Program-made: the position numbers and the translations under genes
Shown here: positions 42,936 to 54,727 of the stretch, piece after piece
How the letters are laid out: each line of letters starts with the position of its first letter
Position numbering within the stretch: the stretch's first letter is position 1
Assembly (NCBI GenBank): GCA_036346275.1
Contig: CM070711.1
Coordinates: 47,679,435-47,743,434 of the forward strand
Direction: 5' to 3'
DNA from: Otatea glauca
Lineage: Eukaryota > Streptophyta > Magnoliopsida > Poales > Poaceae
Length of the DNA: 64,000 nt
Notes under the pieces: generated by a model
What the model was told of the DNA's origin: nothing
Seen by the model: the letters and a program-made list of their open reading frames with translations, nothing else
Database searches by the model: none

Positions 42936-45064
42936 TCATGTGGGAGTATGTAAAATATCTCCCCCTGAAATCTGCACTTCTCTAAGTCTCATCATCCCAA
43001 TGCCTTTCACGCACCTTTCAAAGGTAGATGCTGAGAGTGATTTAGTGAACAAATCTGCAAGATTTTCACATGACTTAGTATGCAATATATTGATCTCGTT
43101 CATCTTATGCAATTCGTGAGCATAGAAGAACTTGGGGTTGATATGCTTCGTGAGATTGCTCTTCACATAACCCATTTGTGCTTGGGCAACACAAGCTGCA
43201 TTATCTTCATAAATTATTGTGGGAGTTTGCTCAATGTTCAAACCACATGACTTCGGATGTGGTGAACCATTCTTCCGAGCCATGCACATTCACGAGATGC
43301 TTCAGATAAGCGATGATTTCCGAGTGGTTTGTCGACGCCGAGACAAGAGTGCGCTTAGATGACTTCCAAGAAATTGCTGTTTCTCCACATAGGAAAACAT
43401 AGCGGTTTGGGACTTGCCGATGCTGGTCCGATAAGTACCCAGCATCGGCATAGCCAAACAAATTCAATTCATTATTTCTTCCAAAATGTACCAAGGTCTT
43501 TGCTTCCTTGGAGGTAGCGGAAGATGTCCTTGATCCCTTTCCAATGCCTTTTGGTGGGTTACGCCTCAGATCGAGCTAGCAAATTCACGGCGAACGCAAT
43601 GTCCGGTCTGGTGCTATTTGCAAGGTACATGAGCGCTCCAACTGCACTCAGATATGGGAATTTTGCTCCCAGGACTTCCTCCCCCTCTTCTCTAGGTTTG
43701 TATGGGTCTAGGTCTGCTTGGAGTGACCTTCCGACCATTGGAGTCTTCGCAGGATATGCTTTTTCAAATCCAAATCTTTCCAACACTTTCTGTGTGTAGG
43801 TTGATTGATGTACCAAGATTCCTCCTTGGACATGTTCAAGCTGCAAGCCTAAACAAAACTTGGTTTTGCCCAAATCTTTCATTTCAAACTCAGACTTCAA
43901 GTATGAGCATGCCTCTTCAATCTCTTCATCCGTCCCAATGATGTTCAAGTCATCTACATAGACGGAGATTATACGAGAATCCGTTCGGGATCATTGTATA
44001 AACACACATGGACAATCTTCATTGCTTGTGTAGCCTTTCTTGCGAGAGAAAATCACTCAAGCGATTGTACCACATTCTTCTGATCGCTTCATTATACGTT
44101 GATTTCTCCAATTTCACATTTATGCATGGTTTCTATTTGCTCCGTCTTGGTTGGGATAGGAATTCCTTCCTACTTTCATGTATATCTCGAATCTAAGTTT
44201 CCATACAAATATGCTATGACAACATCCATTAGCTTCATTCTCAACTTCAAGTTGACTGCCATTGAGATCAAATATCTAAAGGTAATTCCTCCCATGACCG
44301 GAGAATAGGTTTCTTCATAATCAACTCCAGGACGTTGAGTGAACCTTGAGCTACAAGCCTTGCTTTGTACCTTACAACCGTTGTTTTCATTTCTCTTCCA
44401 ACAAAGACCCATTTGTGACCTCTGTGGTTTATATGGGAGGTGTGCAAGATCTGAGCCCAAACACCTCTCTCTTGTTCAGAGAGACTAACTCTGCAGTGAT
44501 TGCCTTTTTCCATTCTTCCCAATCTAGCCTTTTCTTGCACTCTGCGAGAGATGCAGGCTCGGGATCATGATCAATGATCGAGGCAATCTTCTTTGCAAAG
44601 TATGCATCAATGTTGGCTGTTGCTCTATTCAGGGATTCTCCTGTTATTACAAAGTTTATGGCCATTTCTTCATGGGGTGCTTCATGCACTTCTACTTGCT
44701 CTTCACTGCTATTCCCTATCGCAGGAGCAAGTTCCTTTAGCTTTTCATCGCCTATGTGTGCGCACACATTATTTCCGGCGGCTTCCTTCAGTGGAAGATT
44801 CAAGTCTGGAATTGCCTTTCCTGTTGGCTTCTTTCCAGTGCCAGGTCTCAACTGGCTCCCCTTCTTTCCTTGGGGCATTTTCGTGATTGGTTGTGGTAAG
44901 TCCTCTCGCCCAGTTTTCTCCAGACGTCTCCGGGTACTTTGGGTTTGAGGAGCAGATTTCTGCCCTTTTCTTTGAGGCCTCGAGCAGCCGAGGATACCTT
45001 CTATTTTCTTTGGTATTTCCACCCTCTCTCGTGCATTCCTTGCGGGTACATGCGACTTAACCAC
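42936..45064 (-). pseudogene. Copia reverse transcriptase and RNase H, broken
   Basis: The N-terminal part is in 44429-45064 (ECKKRLDWEEWKKAITAELVS). RT motifs follow in 44176-44460 (GVDYEETYSPVMGG, MKLMDVVIAYLYGNLD). The catalytic YVDD is intact at 43949-43960. The palm end is at 43559-43948 (KTKFCLGLQLEH, FPYLSAVGALMYLANSTRPDI). RNase H is at 43231-43494 (LFGYADAGYLSD, TLVSASTNHSEIIA) and 42936-43289 (TPTIIYEDNAACV, KHINPKFFYAHEL). The pieces are in different frames, with at least five breaks. Confidence 0.85.
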
Positions 45065-45364
45065 GCCTTCAGATCACAAAATGATTAGGCGGTTCATTTG
45101 CTAAATTCGCAAATCAATTATCTTCGACTTCTTGATTTGCTTCATTAGTTCGGGGTCATGTGCGGGATCGGTGGAATGCCATATGATTTCCGGCATTTTT
45201 CATCCAAAGGTTGGTTTCTCCCCTAATGACGGAAACGATCCTCGTCAAAAATGCAATCGTGAACCGGTCAGTATGCAAATCTCCATCATGGGTTCCAAAT
45301 ACCGATTATGGATGCACTCTCATAACCAACGATATCCCGGACTTGCGGAGAGGTCCCATTGCGA

Positions 45365-46518
45365 TCACGAGGGTGGTATAGGTACATATACCATACACCC
45401 AAATTTTCTAAGATGGGAGATCTTGGGATGATCCGTGCACAAGCCGCATAGGAGAATGGATGTTGTAGGCCGACGGTCTAAAATTGATAAGAGCTGCTGC
45501 GTGCGGGATCGCGTGTCCCCAACAAGTGTTGGGCAAGTTACAACTCGCAAAGCGGTCCGGCAATGAACTTAATCCTCTTTATTAGTGCTTCGCTAGTCCA
45601 TTCTGCGTATGGATGTGCGGTATGGAGTGCTCAATCGATATCCTGTTCTTTGTGCAATAATCATCAAATGCCTTTGAAGTAAATTCTCGGCATTGTCCAT
45701 TCGATGGACTTCACGCGATGATCGGGAAAGCATTCTTAATTCTTATGATCTGCGAGATCGACTTTGCAAAAGCATGGTTTCTTGTTGATAATAAGCATAC
45801 ATGCGACCATTTCGAGGAAGCATCGATGAGCACCATAAAGTATCGAAACGGCCTCGACGAGGCTGAATCGGACCGCAAATATCCCCTGGATGCGTTCCAG
45901 AATGCAGGATTTCACTTTGCACTTTCATTCTGAGGGTCTAGTTATTAATTTCCCGGTGGCACATGGAGGGCACACAAAATCTTCATGATTCGGGAAATTT
46001 TTAACATTAATACCATGACTTTGTGAGTTGTTCACTATATTTTTCATCATTCTAAGACCAGGATGACCTAATCTACCATGCCATAAAGAAAATAACTCAG
46101 AGCTTTTAAAAACAGTCTTCAAGGAAGTATACACTTGGTGCATGAATATTCGTGTAGTACAACCTGATTCATATGAGGGACATTTTTCTAATACCATTTT
46201 TCCACATACCGCGTGCTTCACAATGCACAAATATTCTTTGCCATTTTCTTCATTGGTTTCTACGTGAAAACCATTGGCGCAGATGTCTTTAAAGCTTAAG
46301 AGAGTGCGCGTTGATTCAGGGTACAAAAGGGCTTCTTCAATTACCAAAGTTGTACCCATAGGCAATATAATAGTGGCTCTTCCTGAGCCGATTACATATA
46401 AGTCGCTTCCTGCGATCGTAGTGATCTTTCCAGCGTTCTTCGTGATCGACTGGAAATACTTAGACTCTCTTAAGATGGTATTTGTTGTGCCACTATCAAC
46501 AATGCATATCTCTTCCAT
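45365..46518 (-). pseudogene. Copia protease and integrase N-terminal part, broken
   Basis: The 197-codon frame 45925-46518 starts with the protease active site VDSGTT. It ends with the pre-integrase zinc region (LWHGRLGHPGLRMMKNIV, CPPCATGK). The integrase core continues in degenerate pieces at 45743-45928 and 45365-45550 (RTRQQ-like and TILCGLCTD-like fragments). The core acidic triad could not be traced completely. Confidence 0.75.
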
Positions 46519-46783
46519 TTGGGCGCTACACGATTTCTAGATAAAAGAAATATAATTCTAATCAGATAGAGGCAAAACAATCCAAATATTACTTGCAAAT
46601 TTGAAGAATATTGGAATAAAGAATAAATTGCGTATTTATTCATGAAAGAAGTATGCTCTTCTAGAGCTTACAATTCATTATTCAAAGAAAAATGCTAACA
46701 ACCATAATCTAAAAGAAATGCATTAAACAGAATCTATAAAATATGCATTAATTTCTGCTTCTATGTCATCTGCGAAGTTTTCT

Positions 46784-47846
46784 TCATTTGCCATAATAAT
46801 GGCTGCAGATCGATGTCCGTGCTATTCTGTGAGGATGGGGTAAGAGGGTATCTACATCCATGGCATCTTCATCACCGATGTTGGCGGCGCACCTCTGCGG
46901 CGTTTTCCTTTGCCTTCTTCTTAGCCCGATATGCGTTGATCGCTTCTTTGGATTCTCGACATATCTTCGACCAATGTCCCCAAGTACCACACTTGAAGCA
47001 CGTGCGGTTCTGCTATCCATACGGCTTGGCGTGCGTCTTTTCTTTGTCATCCCTCTTCACGGGGCTTTGGACTTTCCTTTGGCACAGGGCCTCTCTTTCC
47101 TCCCCGCTTTCCCTTCTTTCTATGAGTGGGCTTTCTCACCTTGTAGCTATTGGCATTGACTTACGTGCGGTCGTCGTCCAGTGGTCTGCGAGACATAGTT
47201 CTTGCGTAGAACATCGTCTTGCGATTACGCAACTTGCATTACGTCAATCGCCGCTATACTCCTTGTATGCGTCCGACGATAGTGCGTGCACTCTGGATAG
47301 CATTAGGGTGGAAGGTAGAGAGAGTTTTCTCAATCTTCTCTTCATCGGTGATCTTCTTGCCACATAGAGAGATTGGTACAAATTCTATGCAAGGCGTAAT
47401 TGTACTCGACCATCGCTCAAGTCTGCAAACCTCAAAGAACCCAATCTTGTTGTGCTTGGGGCAAGATGGTGTACTTGAGCTTTTCAACCGCTCAAGTGCA
47501 ATCAAAACTCAAGTGCACTCTCCTCACCATATATTCATTCTTCAGAGTGGTGAGAGGTGGTGCTCGAGAAAATGCAGAGCTTGATCGCTCGCTCGGCAGT
47601 AGGTTTTGCGTCCCCGCGAGGACCCTAGACCAATCGTGGGCGGAGCTTCTTGCCCCCAAGAACGATCTTCACGTCCGATGCCCAAGTGAGGTAGTTCTGA
47701 CCGTGCGGGGCCAGTTCTTCAAACTCACGATTCACAATGCTAGACATCTGCATGATATCAAAATTCTGGTTTAGATTACTGCGTGTAATCTGATAGAAGA
47801 TGGTTGTAAAAAAAACATAAAGTGCAGAAAATAAATTCATATGCAT
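46784..47846 (-). pseudogene. Copia gag with zinc knuckle, broken
   Basis: The likely start is MQMSSIVNREFEELAPHGQN (about 47755), followed by YLTWASDVKIVLGG. A middle piece in 47254-47505 has KITDEEKIEKTLSTFHPNA. A zinc knuckle, CFKCGTWGHWSKIC (CX2CX4HX4C), lies near 46955-47000. These are the usual parts of a Ty1/copia UBN2-type gag. At least three frames are needed to follow it. Confidence 0.75.
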
Positions 47847-47849
47847 TGC

Positions 47850-49249
47850 ATTATATAAAATAAAGCAAAGGATTCAAAATTCATAAAGAAAATTCATAAA
47901 ACAGAGAAATAGAGCAAGAAAAATTAAAACAGAGCCAAATAAATCTTCTTGATTTTCTGGCAATTTTTCAAAATTTTCTGCAATTTTTCCTTCTTTCTTT
48001 TCCTTTTCTTCCTTTTTCTTTTCTTTTCTTTTCTTTTTCTTTTTTCTTTCTCTCCCAGCCGAAAGGCCTTTGGGCCCTTTTTTTTTTCTTGCGCGTGGCA
48101 TTGGGCTGCGCCCTTCATCGGGTGTTAAGGCCCGGCTGGCCTGCCAGGCCGCACCAAGAAAAGAAGCCGGCGGCTAGGGTTCCAATCCCAGCCACCATTT
48201 GCGCTTGCGAGAGAAAAAAATTCCGGGTGGCGGCGCTTCGGTGCTAGAGCTCCGGCCTGCTGCGAGCGGCGAAAAAATGAGGCGTCGGCCGGTCGGGTGT
48301 GGTGCTTCGGAAGCCGAGGAGGTGCCAGTGCCGCTTCGTGCGGCGGAGCATGGAGGCCGAGGCTGGCCGCACGGCGAGCCCAAGGCCGAGCCGAGCGCGG
48401 GCGGCGGCCGGCCGGCCGAGCGCCAGACAGTAACGGCGACTCGCGCGGGCCGGGCGCGGCGCGTCGCGGATGCGGGCGAGGACGCACACTGTCGGGCGAG
48501 CGGTGAGGCGCCCGTCTTGAGGCGGTGGCGCTACGGCCGGAGGCCAGCCGCAGTCGGGCGAAAACGACGAATCCGAGACGGTGCGTCGGGTGCGCTTCTT
48601 GCGCGCGATAAGCGGGCGGCTACAGCCAGCCATCCCGGCTCGGTTGGAGGCGGCTGCGGCGCAGAGGCTCATGGGGCGGTGAGCCGGCGACGAGCGCCCA
48701 CGGCGAGTGCGGCGGCGCTTGCTTCTTGCGCGCGACGGCTCGAGCAAAAAACACTTCAGCGGAGCCGACGAGGCGATGGCCGGCGGCGTCGGGCCGACCG
48801 GGGCGCGGCAGACGCGTGCCTCGGCGCGGCACTCGGCGGCGATGCCGCTTCATGAGGCGCTAGCAACAGCGGTGCCGAGCACGGCGGCGGCGCTGCGAGG
48901 CCAAGTGGGGAGATGGCGCTGCGAGGCCAATCTTGCGGCGGTGACAGTGCCGGGCTTCATGCGACGACACGCGGACCGAGACAGAGGCGCAGTGCTTCGT
49001 GCATGCGTTGTCAGTTTTTTTTTTCTGGATGCTGTGGCTTCATGCCGAATAGCTTCGGACGTTCTTCGTGTAGCTTCGTGCCACGTAGGATAGATGCTGC
49101 CTGTAGCTTCGAGCCACGTGATGCAAACATAAAACAGATGCGTATAGTAGATGCATGCATAGGATCAACGGCGATTACATTCAATTGCCGAAACCCACCT
49201 TTCTCACCTTTTCAAAACTGATCTCCGGTAGAGCTTTGTGCTGATAACG
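47850..49249 (-). other. Copia 5' leader with a GC-rich block
   Basis: Between primer site and gag. 47985-48060 is a pyrimidine-rich tract (purine-rich on the sense strand). 48130-48990 is strongly GC-rich and CpG-rich, with long overlapping frames on both strands (218 codons plus at 48199-48855, 167 codons minus at 48244-48747). Composition explains such frames, so no CDS is called. Origin of the block is unknown. Confidence 0.6.
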
Positions 49250-49477
49250 TGTTAAGGAACCTCGCTATCGAATAGTCCGGGGTTCCCGAACATATCTGAA
49301 TTGGAGAACAGAATGAGAGAGAGACACGTGTTTAGGGAGAGCAACAGCGGAAATTCTTTATTGCTAATGATTTCTGGTATATAGGAGGGACCCCCTTCCT
49401 TCTTTTATAGCGCTCATCTAGGGTTTCGGCAAATGGGCCAACGTGGGCTTTCCATGGGCCACGAGGGTTTCCCAACA
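49250..49477 (-). repeat. 5' LTR of the copia element
   Basis: 228 bases with TG...CA ends, followed by GATTT. Partner of the LTR at 42462-42688. Confidence 0.9.
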
Positions 49478-49722
49478 GATTTATCTGATGTCAAATTGTT
49501 AATCGGCTTCTCCCTTGCACATTTTTTGGGTTGAATAGCTGCGCAACTCGACTTTAAATTTGTCTGATTCTAGAAGCATGTGGGCATTTGAAGCCTCAGC
49601 ATGTTCTTGCACTTTGTCGACATAGTTTTTATCGCGTAGTATTTGTCCTGTAACTCATTATAACTGACAATTTAGGCAGATAAGGAACTTCAATTTGAGG
49701 GTAAATTGACATCTAGTTAGTG

Positions 49723-50797
49723 CAAGGTTCAAAATCTTGGCAAAATTTTGGCCGGGGACAAGATTCCAAATCCTGGCTGAATAAAAAATTTTAAAAAATC
49801 AAATTGGTACAATAATTTCGACAAGTTTTGCCAAAATCTCAGTAATTTGAACCAGATTTAAACTTTTTTTACTAGATTTGGGTCAATACCCCTTAAGAAT
49901 GTCATCTCCCAAGAAAATATTTGAAAAAACTGAATTTTTTTGTGACGTTTTATAAAATTAATAAAACATACGGTCATATTTTTATAAAAACATACAAGCT
50001 TGATCGTGCAAGTGCTTTCATGTTCCAAAATTTTTATGAGAGTTTACACATTGCCTTAGAACCATTTTATAAAATTTTAAAAAAAATTAAACCTTTTTTT
50101 CTTAATCAAATCTATAAAAGCAATACATGTACTCAGCTAGGTTTTTATCAGGATAGTAGCACTGCTAGATTTTTTAAAATTCCTTAGGCTTGATCATCAT
50201 CTGAAAATTTTATGAAAATATTAGTGATGCATGAAAACCATCAATTTTTTTTAAAATTTTATAACGTGGTTTGAACCAATTTTCATTTGGTTAAAATTTG
50301 CCCGTAAGGTTTTTATCAGGACAGCATAATTGTAAATTTTTTTTGAAAATACCTCAGGCTTGATCGTTATCTGAAAATTTTATTGGAAAATTAGTGATGT
50401 TCAGGACCATCCAAAAATTTCAAAATTTTATAACATGGTTTGAACTATTTTTCATTCGTTTCAAATTTGCTGATAAGGCTTTTAGCAGAACAGTAGCATT
50501 GCCAGAATTTTTGAAAATTCTCAGGCTTGATCATCATCTAAAATTTTTATAAGAATATTAGTGATGTGTCAAGACTATGCACAAAAATGTTCAAAATTTT
50601 CTAGCTTGGTTTGAACCATTTTTGGTTCGGTTCAAATTTGCAAGATTTCGGTAATTTTGGCTGAAATATCAGAAATCTCGGTACAAAAATTCCGGTTTGA
50701 ATTTCAACCAGATTTCATGTGAAATTTTGAAATCCCACCGAAATTTTGGATTTCGATCCCTTCGAGATATGATTCGAAAACAAAATTTGAAACCCTC
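49723..50797. mobile_element. hAT-like non-autonomous element with internal tandem repeats
   Basis: The left end CAAGGTTCAAAATCTTG and the complement of the right end, GAGGGTTTCAAATTTTG, form imperfect inverted termini. The flanks AGTTAGTG and AGTGAGTA match at 6 of 8 positions, as for an old 8-bp duplication. No transposase frame. It contains the ~168-bp repeats at 50141-50645. Confidence 0.45.
50141..50645. repeat. Tandem repeat, ~168-bp unit, three copies
   Basis: Units begin with a TTTTTATCAGGACAG-like word at 50141, 50309 and 50478 (spacing 168 and 169). Each then has TTTTGAAAATTC, CAGGCTTGATCATCATCTG and ATTAGTGATG. A more decayed fourth copy may lie at about 49970-50140. Confidence 0.8.
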
Positions 50798-50805
50798 AGT
50801 GAGTA

Positions 50806-52534
50806 AATGGTAGTACGAAATAATATCTTTCCTATATTTATAGTACCATGGTCTTATTTCTCTATTGACCTCTGGACTCAGGTTGCGAGAATTTTCTTTA
50901 GTGTGTAGATGGTAGGATCATTTTTTTGCCGTAATAGATGGAAATGGCTTAAAGTGAAAGAGTGATGTGTGCCTGAACTTGCTATTTTTCACCAATTTTC
51001 CCATTCCACTTTCTGGTGATTAAAGTTAGTGATCCATAGTCGCGTTACCTTATTTGGAACTGATCACTCCTTTAGCCCCTTCCTTCATTTTTTTTTTGCA
51101 AAAATATTGCCCTTCCGATTTTTTTTTACAAAAAATAGTCGCATCCCACGCCATAGTACTGTGGAAAGTACTGTTATGTGCTACAGTAGGCAGAAAAGTA
51201 CTATTCTGTGATCCAGTTCCACAGAATATGCCCGCCACGCCGCTTCTCACGACTACCGAACGTGACAACTGGCCTTCCGCGGCTCCAGAGCATGGCAAGT
51301 CGGCTGGTGCCGTGCTCAGTGCCGCCCCTGTGTCGCCCGGTCGCCGCGGTCCCCTAACGCGGCTTCTTGGCGTCCTGCGGTTCCTTGGCGCGGAAGGTGC
51401 CAGATGTTAGTCCTGAACCTTCCATGATGAGGAAGGAGACTAGTTTTGTAAAAAAAATTATAGAGGGAGCTATTTTAAAAAAAAAGTGAAAGAGGAGGCT
51501 AGATGTTCAGCGTGATAACTCTGTCCTAGTAGTTGGCCAAGTTACATATGTATTTGACGGCAGAATTTCACTTGTGTGGGAAATTTATGCAGATGCAGGG
51601 CTTCTTTCCCAGTTGGCAAAACAAGAGACAACGTGTTAATTAGCCTGGGGCTCCAGTTTTTCTTCGTTGATGTTGACCTGGACCCCTGTTGTTGCTCTTG
51701 TGGTGGTATACGTCTTCATTCTTGCACATAACATCCAAAGTCTCATACTACTCAGATCCCAGGCAATTAGGGATAATAGGTCATGTTGTTGAGTCGATGT
51801 ATTGTAATTTGTAAAATTGTAGCTATTGGATCGAAATGGGATTACTATTTTTCAGCATTGCGTAGTTGCTGTTATGTTGAGCATATGCTTGTCTAATTTA
51901 ATGTTGTGTTGGCTTTCAAGGCATAGCAGTTTTTCAGTACTCTTAGAAGAAAAATGCCCAAGCGCCAGATTAGTGGAGTGGACTCTTGGGATATTTCACA
52001 GTGACATCAAAGCCCCTGAATAAGGTGAACACAATATGGTACATGCCATTTTTGCCCCTAATTTGGAGTGTAGTACAGTAACAATATCTCCAAAAACCCC
52101 GAAGAGGAGGAACTTTTCATAAGTTAGCAAGAGTGCAGTATCTTCCTATATGAATAGTTCCTTTTTCTCTATTATTCAAACACTTCTACGTTGTTTTTAC
52201 TGCAATGAAATGAAAATTTTGAGTCCGTACATAGTCGATAGGGTATTTCTTTTTAATGATACGAAGTATGTTAAATATCAACACAGTTAACGATAAATGA
52301 TGTTAATCCCTCTCTCTAGATCTAGATAGGAATTATGCAGTCGCAAGATGCAGCTCATTAATTTCTCAGAAAAGAAATGCAAATGATACTCATGTCATTT
52401 ATATACATTAATAATATGATCTTGCAGAAAATAAATTTATGTACTAATACAAAAGAGTAATATACGAATATAATTGAAGTGTTATAACTAGGGGTAGCAA
52501 GATATATTTACCTTCAATCCTTGGCTTTATGGTT
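50806..52534. other. No recognised gene
   Basis: Intergenic DNA. A frame at 51054-51410 spans a T-rich and a GC-rich part and matches nothing recognisable. Poly-T tracts and TTTTACAAAAAA words on both sides of 51090-51490 suggest repeat DNA of unknown type. Confidence 0.4.
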
Positions 52535-52542
52535 CTTGGAGT

Positions 52543-54438
52543 CAGGGCTCACTTTTTCGTTTGCCTCTCGAAAACCGAATAGTGCTCGGTGTCGGTTTTT
52601 CGCGAATTTCGATCGAATTTCGGTAAAAACCGAACGGTTTGCGAAAGTCAAACTGGCTAATCAAACCGATTAAAAAAACGAAAACCAGTCGGTTTTCGTT
52701 GAAAATCGACGATAAAAGGAAAAATAGTGAAAATGCAAGAAAAATTACAAAAAAATTAAAAAGTAAAAAAAATCCCAATTAATCTATCAAACACCTCAGA
52801 GAAATTTAAACAATTTTTTATATCATTTATTGCTTCTAAAAATACAAAATAGCAATTAATGAAAAGAAATAAAGACACTGTCAAATTTTTATAAATATTT
52901 AAATGATTTATTATATTATTAAATTTTAATTTAACCATAAATAATGCGAAAGGATCATGTAATAAAATTGTCGACGATCGGGACCGTCGACCGCAGAAGA
53001 AGGGGGGAAGGATCGTGCAAAGGGGCGAGGCCCAGAGTTGCGTATGTCCGGGAAGAAGCACGAGTAAACAAGGGACACGAAGTCTATACTGGTTCGAGCC
53101 CCCTAGGTCGGGTAATAGCTCTACTCCAGTCTTGCCCGCAGGCGAAAGAGAACTAAAGGCTCCGCTAGGGAGGGGTACAAGGGGAGCTCGTCCTCGGGAT
53201 CGCCCGGGAACGGTGATCCAGGAGAGCTCGATGAACAGGGGGTGTACAAGCCTTACTGCCGGCTCCTCTAGCTCTCTTCTCCTCTCCCCAAAAAGGAGAG
53301 CCCTGCCCTCCTTTATACAAATTTGTAGGGCGGGTTACATGGAGAATTAGGAGAGGAAGGGTGGAGATCGCCCTAGGAACCCAGATCCTCCGTCTTGATG
53401 ACTGGTCGCCGTCTGCTTCGCCACGCGGGTTGGTAGACTCACCGAGCGAGTAGTCTGCTGTTTTCTTGGGAAACATCGTACACGCCCTTTGTGGACTCTC
53501 GCTGATGCCGACGTTGCAATGCGTGGTCCCGGCTCGCCGAGAGAGAGCGTACCCTCATACTGCGTGTGACTGGACGATAGGATCGAGCTCTGACTTTGGC
53601 AACCTTCACACTGCCTAGGGAAGGAGCGACCTGCTCCCGCGTGGTCACTTCAAACGGTCGTGGTCACAGGGCACGTGGCTAGTGGCCGGCTAAGGGCCCG
53701 ATACTTGGCCTTTGGTGGGGATCTCCTCAGACTAGTCGGAGGTCGGGGGAGTCCGACCCGCGAGGGAGGTCGAACGCCCTACTTGGTCGGGACGAGCTCG
53801 GAGCGATCTTGTTAGGTCGGGATGAGTGTCGCCGTGACCTCGCGGGCCTTTGGTCTGAGGCGGGCTTGAGCGATTGCTCATTACTTGACCGCGAGATCGT
53901 GAGGACCGCTAAGGCCCCTGAGGGTACTGCATGTGTCAGGATGTTCGATCCCTGACAAAATTTTTGAGAAATATTAGACTTCATTTATTTCCATATAAAA
54001 TCAAAAACAGAAGAACATATACAATGGTAATAACACTTTTAGAATTTAAAAAAATACACATATCTGATCATCATCTAGAAATTTTACAACATCATTTTAT
54101 TTACATTATAACATCACAAGAAAAGTTTGAGAAATATTAGGCTTCATTTTATACCCCTAGAAAATAAAAAACTAAAGAGCATATATTGTGACAGTATCAC
54201 TGTCAGAATTTTTTAAAAATACACATATCTGATAATCATCTAAAAATTTTATAGCATCATTAGAATTGCCTCAAAACCTCACAAAAAATTTCAAAAGACT
54301 TTTTTGCTAAATTTCTTCAAATTTTTTAAATTTACATTTGAACTCCACGGTTTACCGCTCGGTTTTTATTGCCGAACCGGCTTGGCAAGGTCAGTTTTTG
54401 CGAAAACCGATCGATTTTCGTCTGGTTTGTGAACCCTA
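52543..54438. mobile_element. hAT-like element containing a nested solo LTR
   Basis: The left end CAGGGCTCAC and the complement of the right end, TAGGGTTCAC, match at 8 of 10 positions. Flanks are CTTGGAGTC and CTTGAGTC, an 8-bp duplication with one extra G. Both ends are rich in CGGTTTTCG/CGAAAACCG words. Without the nested LTR the element is about 0.9 kb and codes for nothing. It carries two copies of a ~163-bp repeat (53966 and 54129) related to the one at 50141-50645. Confidence 0.5.
52969..53957 (-). mobile_element. Solo LTR, 0.99 kb, minus orientation
   Basis: TG...CA ends: the plus strand starts TGTCGACGATCGGG and ends GATCCCTGACA. It is much richer in GC than its AT-rich flanks. Flanks are AAAAT and AAATT, compatible with a 5-bp duplication altered by one base. 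On the minus strand a TTTGTATAAAGG promoter-like box lies near 53320. No gag-pol or second LTR is present. Confidence 0.7.
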
Positions 54439-54727
54439 CTTGAGTCCTATATGCTAGGCAAACGATTTTTTTATGACAACTTTATAAATTATAAGAGAAG
54501 TGGATTCTCAGACAATACGAAGTAGGAGCTGGAAAATAAGGAATCCCGTTCCGTTCCGTTCCACGAGTCGCGCCTCTGTCCCCTGCTCGCTCGTCTCCTC
54601 GTCTCTCGCCCCTTCGATAATTCGATTCGAACTCTCTAGTCGCCTCTCCCCACAAAACAACGAAGAAAAAAAAAAGGAAAAAAATCTCACCGTGCCGCAG
54701 CCTGATCTAGGGTTGCTTCGCTCGCCC

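Larger units (their letters stand above)
42462..49477 (-). mobile_element. Ty1/copia retrotransposon, structurally complete, 7.0 kb
   Basis: LTRs at 42462-42688 and 49250-49477 are near-identical and start TGTTAAGG, ending CCCAACA. The 5-bp duplication GATTT flanks both sides (42457-42461 and 49478-49482). A polypurine run (AAGGGGGAG on the minus strand) abuts the left LTR, and the primer region (TTATCAGCACAAAGCTC) abuts the right LTR. Gene order on the minus strand is gag, protease, integrase, reverse transcriptase, RNase H, as in Ty1/copia. The coding part carries many frameshifts, so the copy is not autonomous. Confidence 0.93.

Noticed and set aside
48199..48855. 218-codon plus-strand frame in the copia leader
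   Set aside because: High GC removes stop codons on both strands here; residues are almost only Arg, Ala, Gly and Pro, with no motif. It is antisense to the element.
54500..54727. In-frame N-terminal extension of the MLN51 protein from an upstream ATG at 54500
   Set aside because: The extension is Ser/Arg-rich without conservation in my knowledge of the family, while the ATG at 54728 has a strong context and begins the usual acidic N-terminus.
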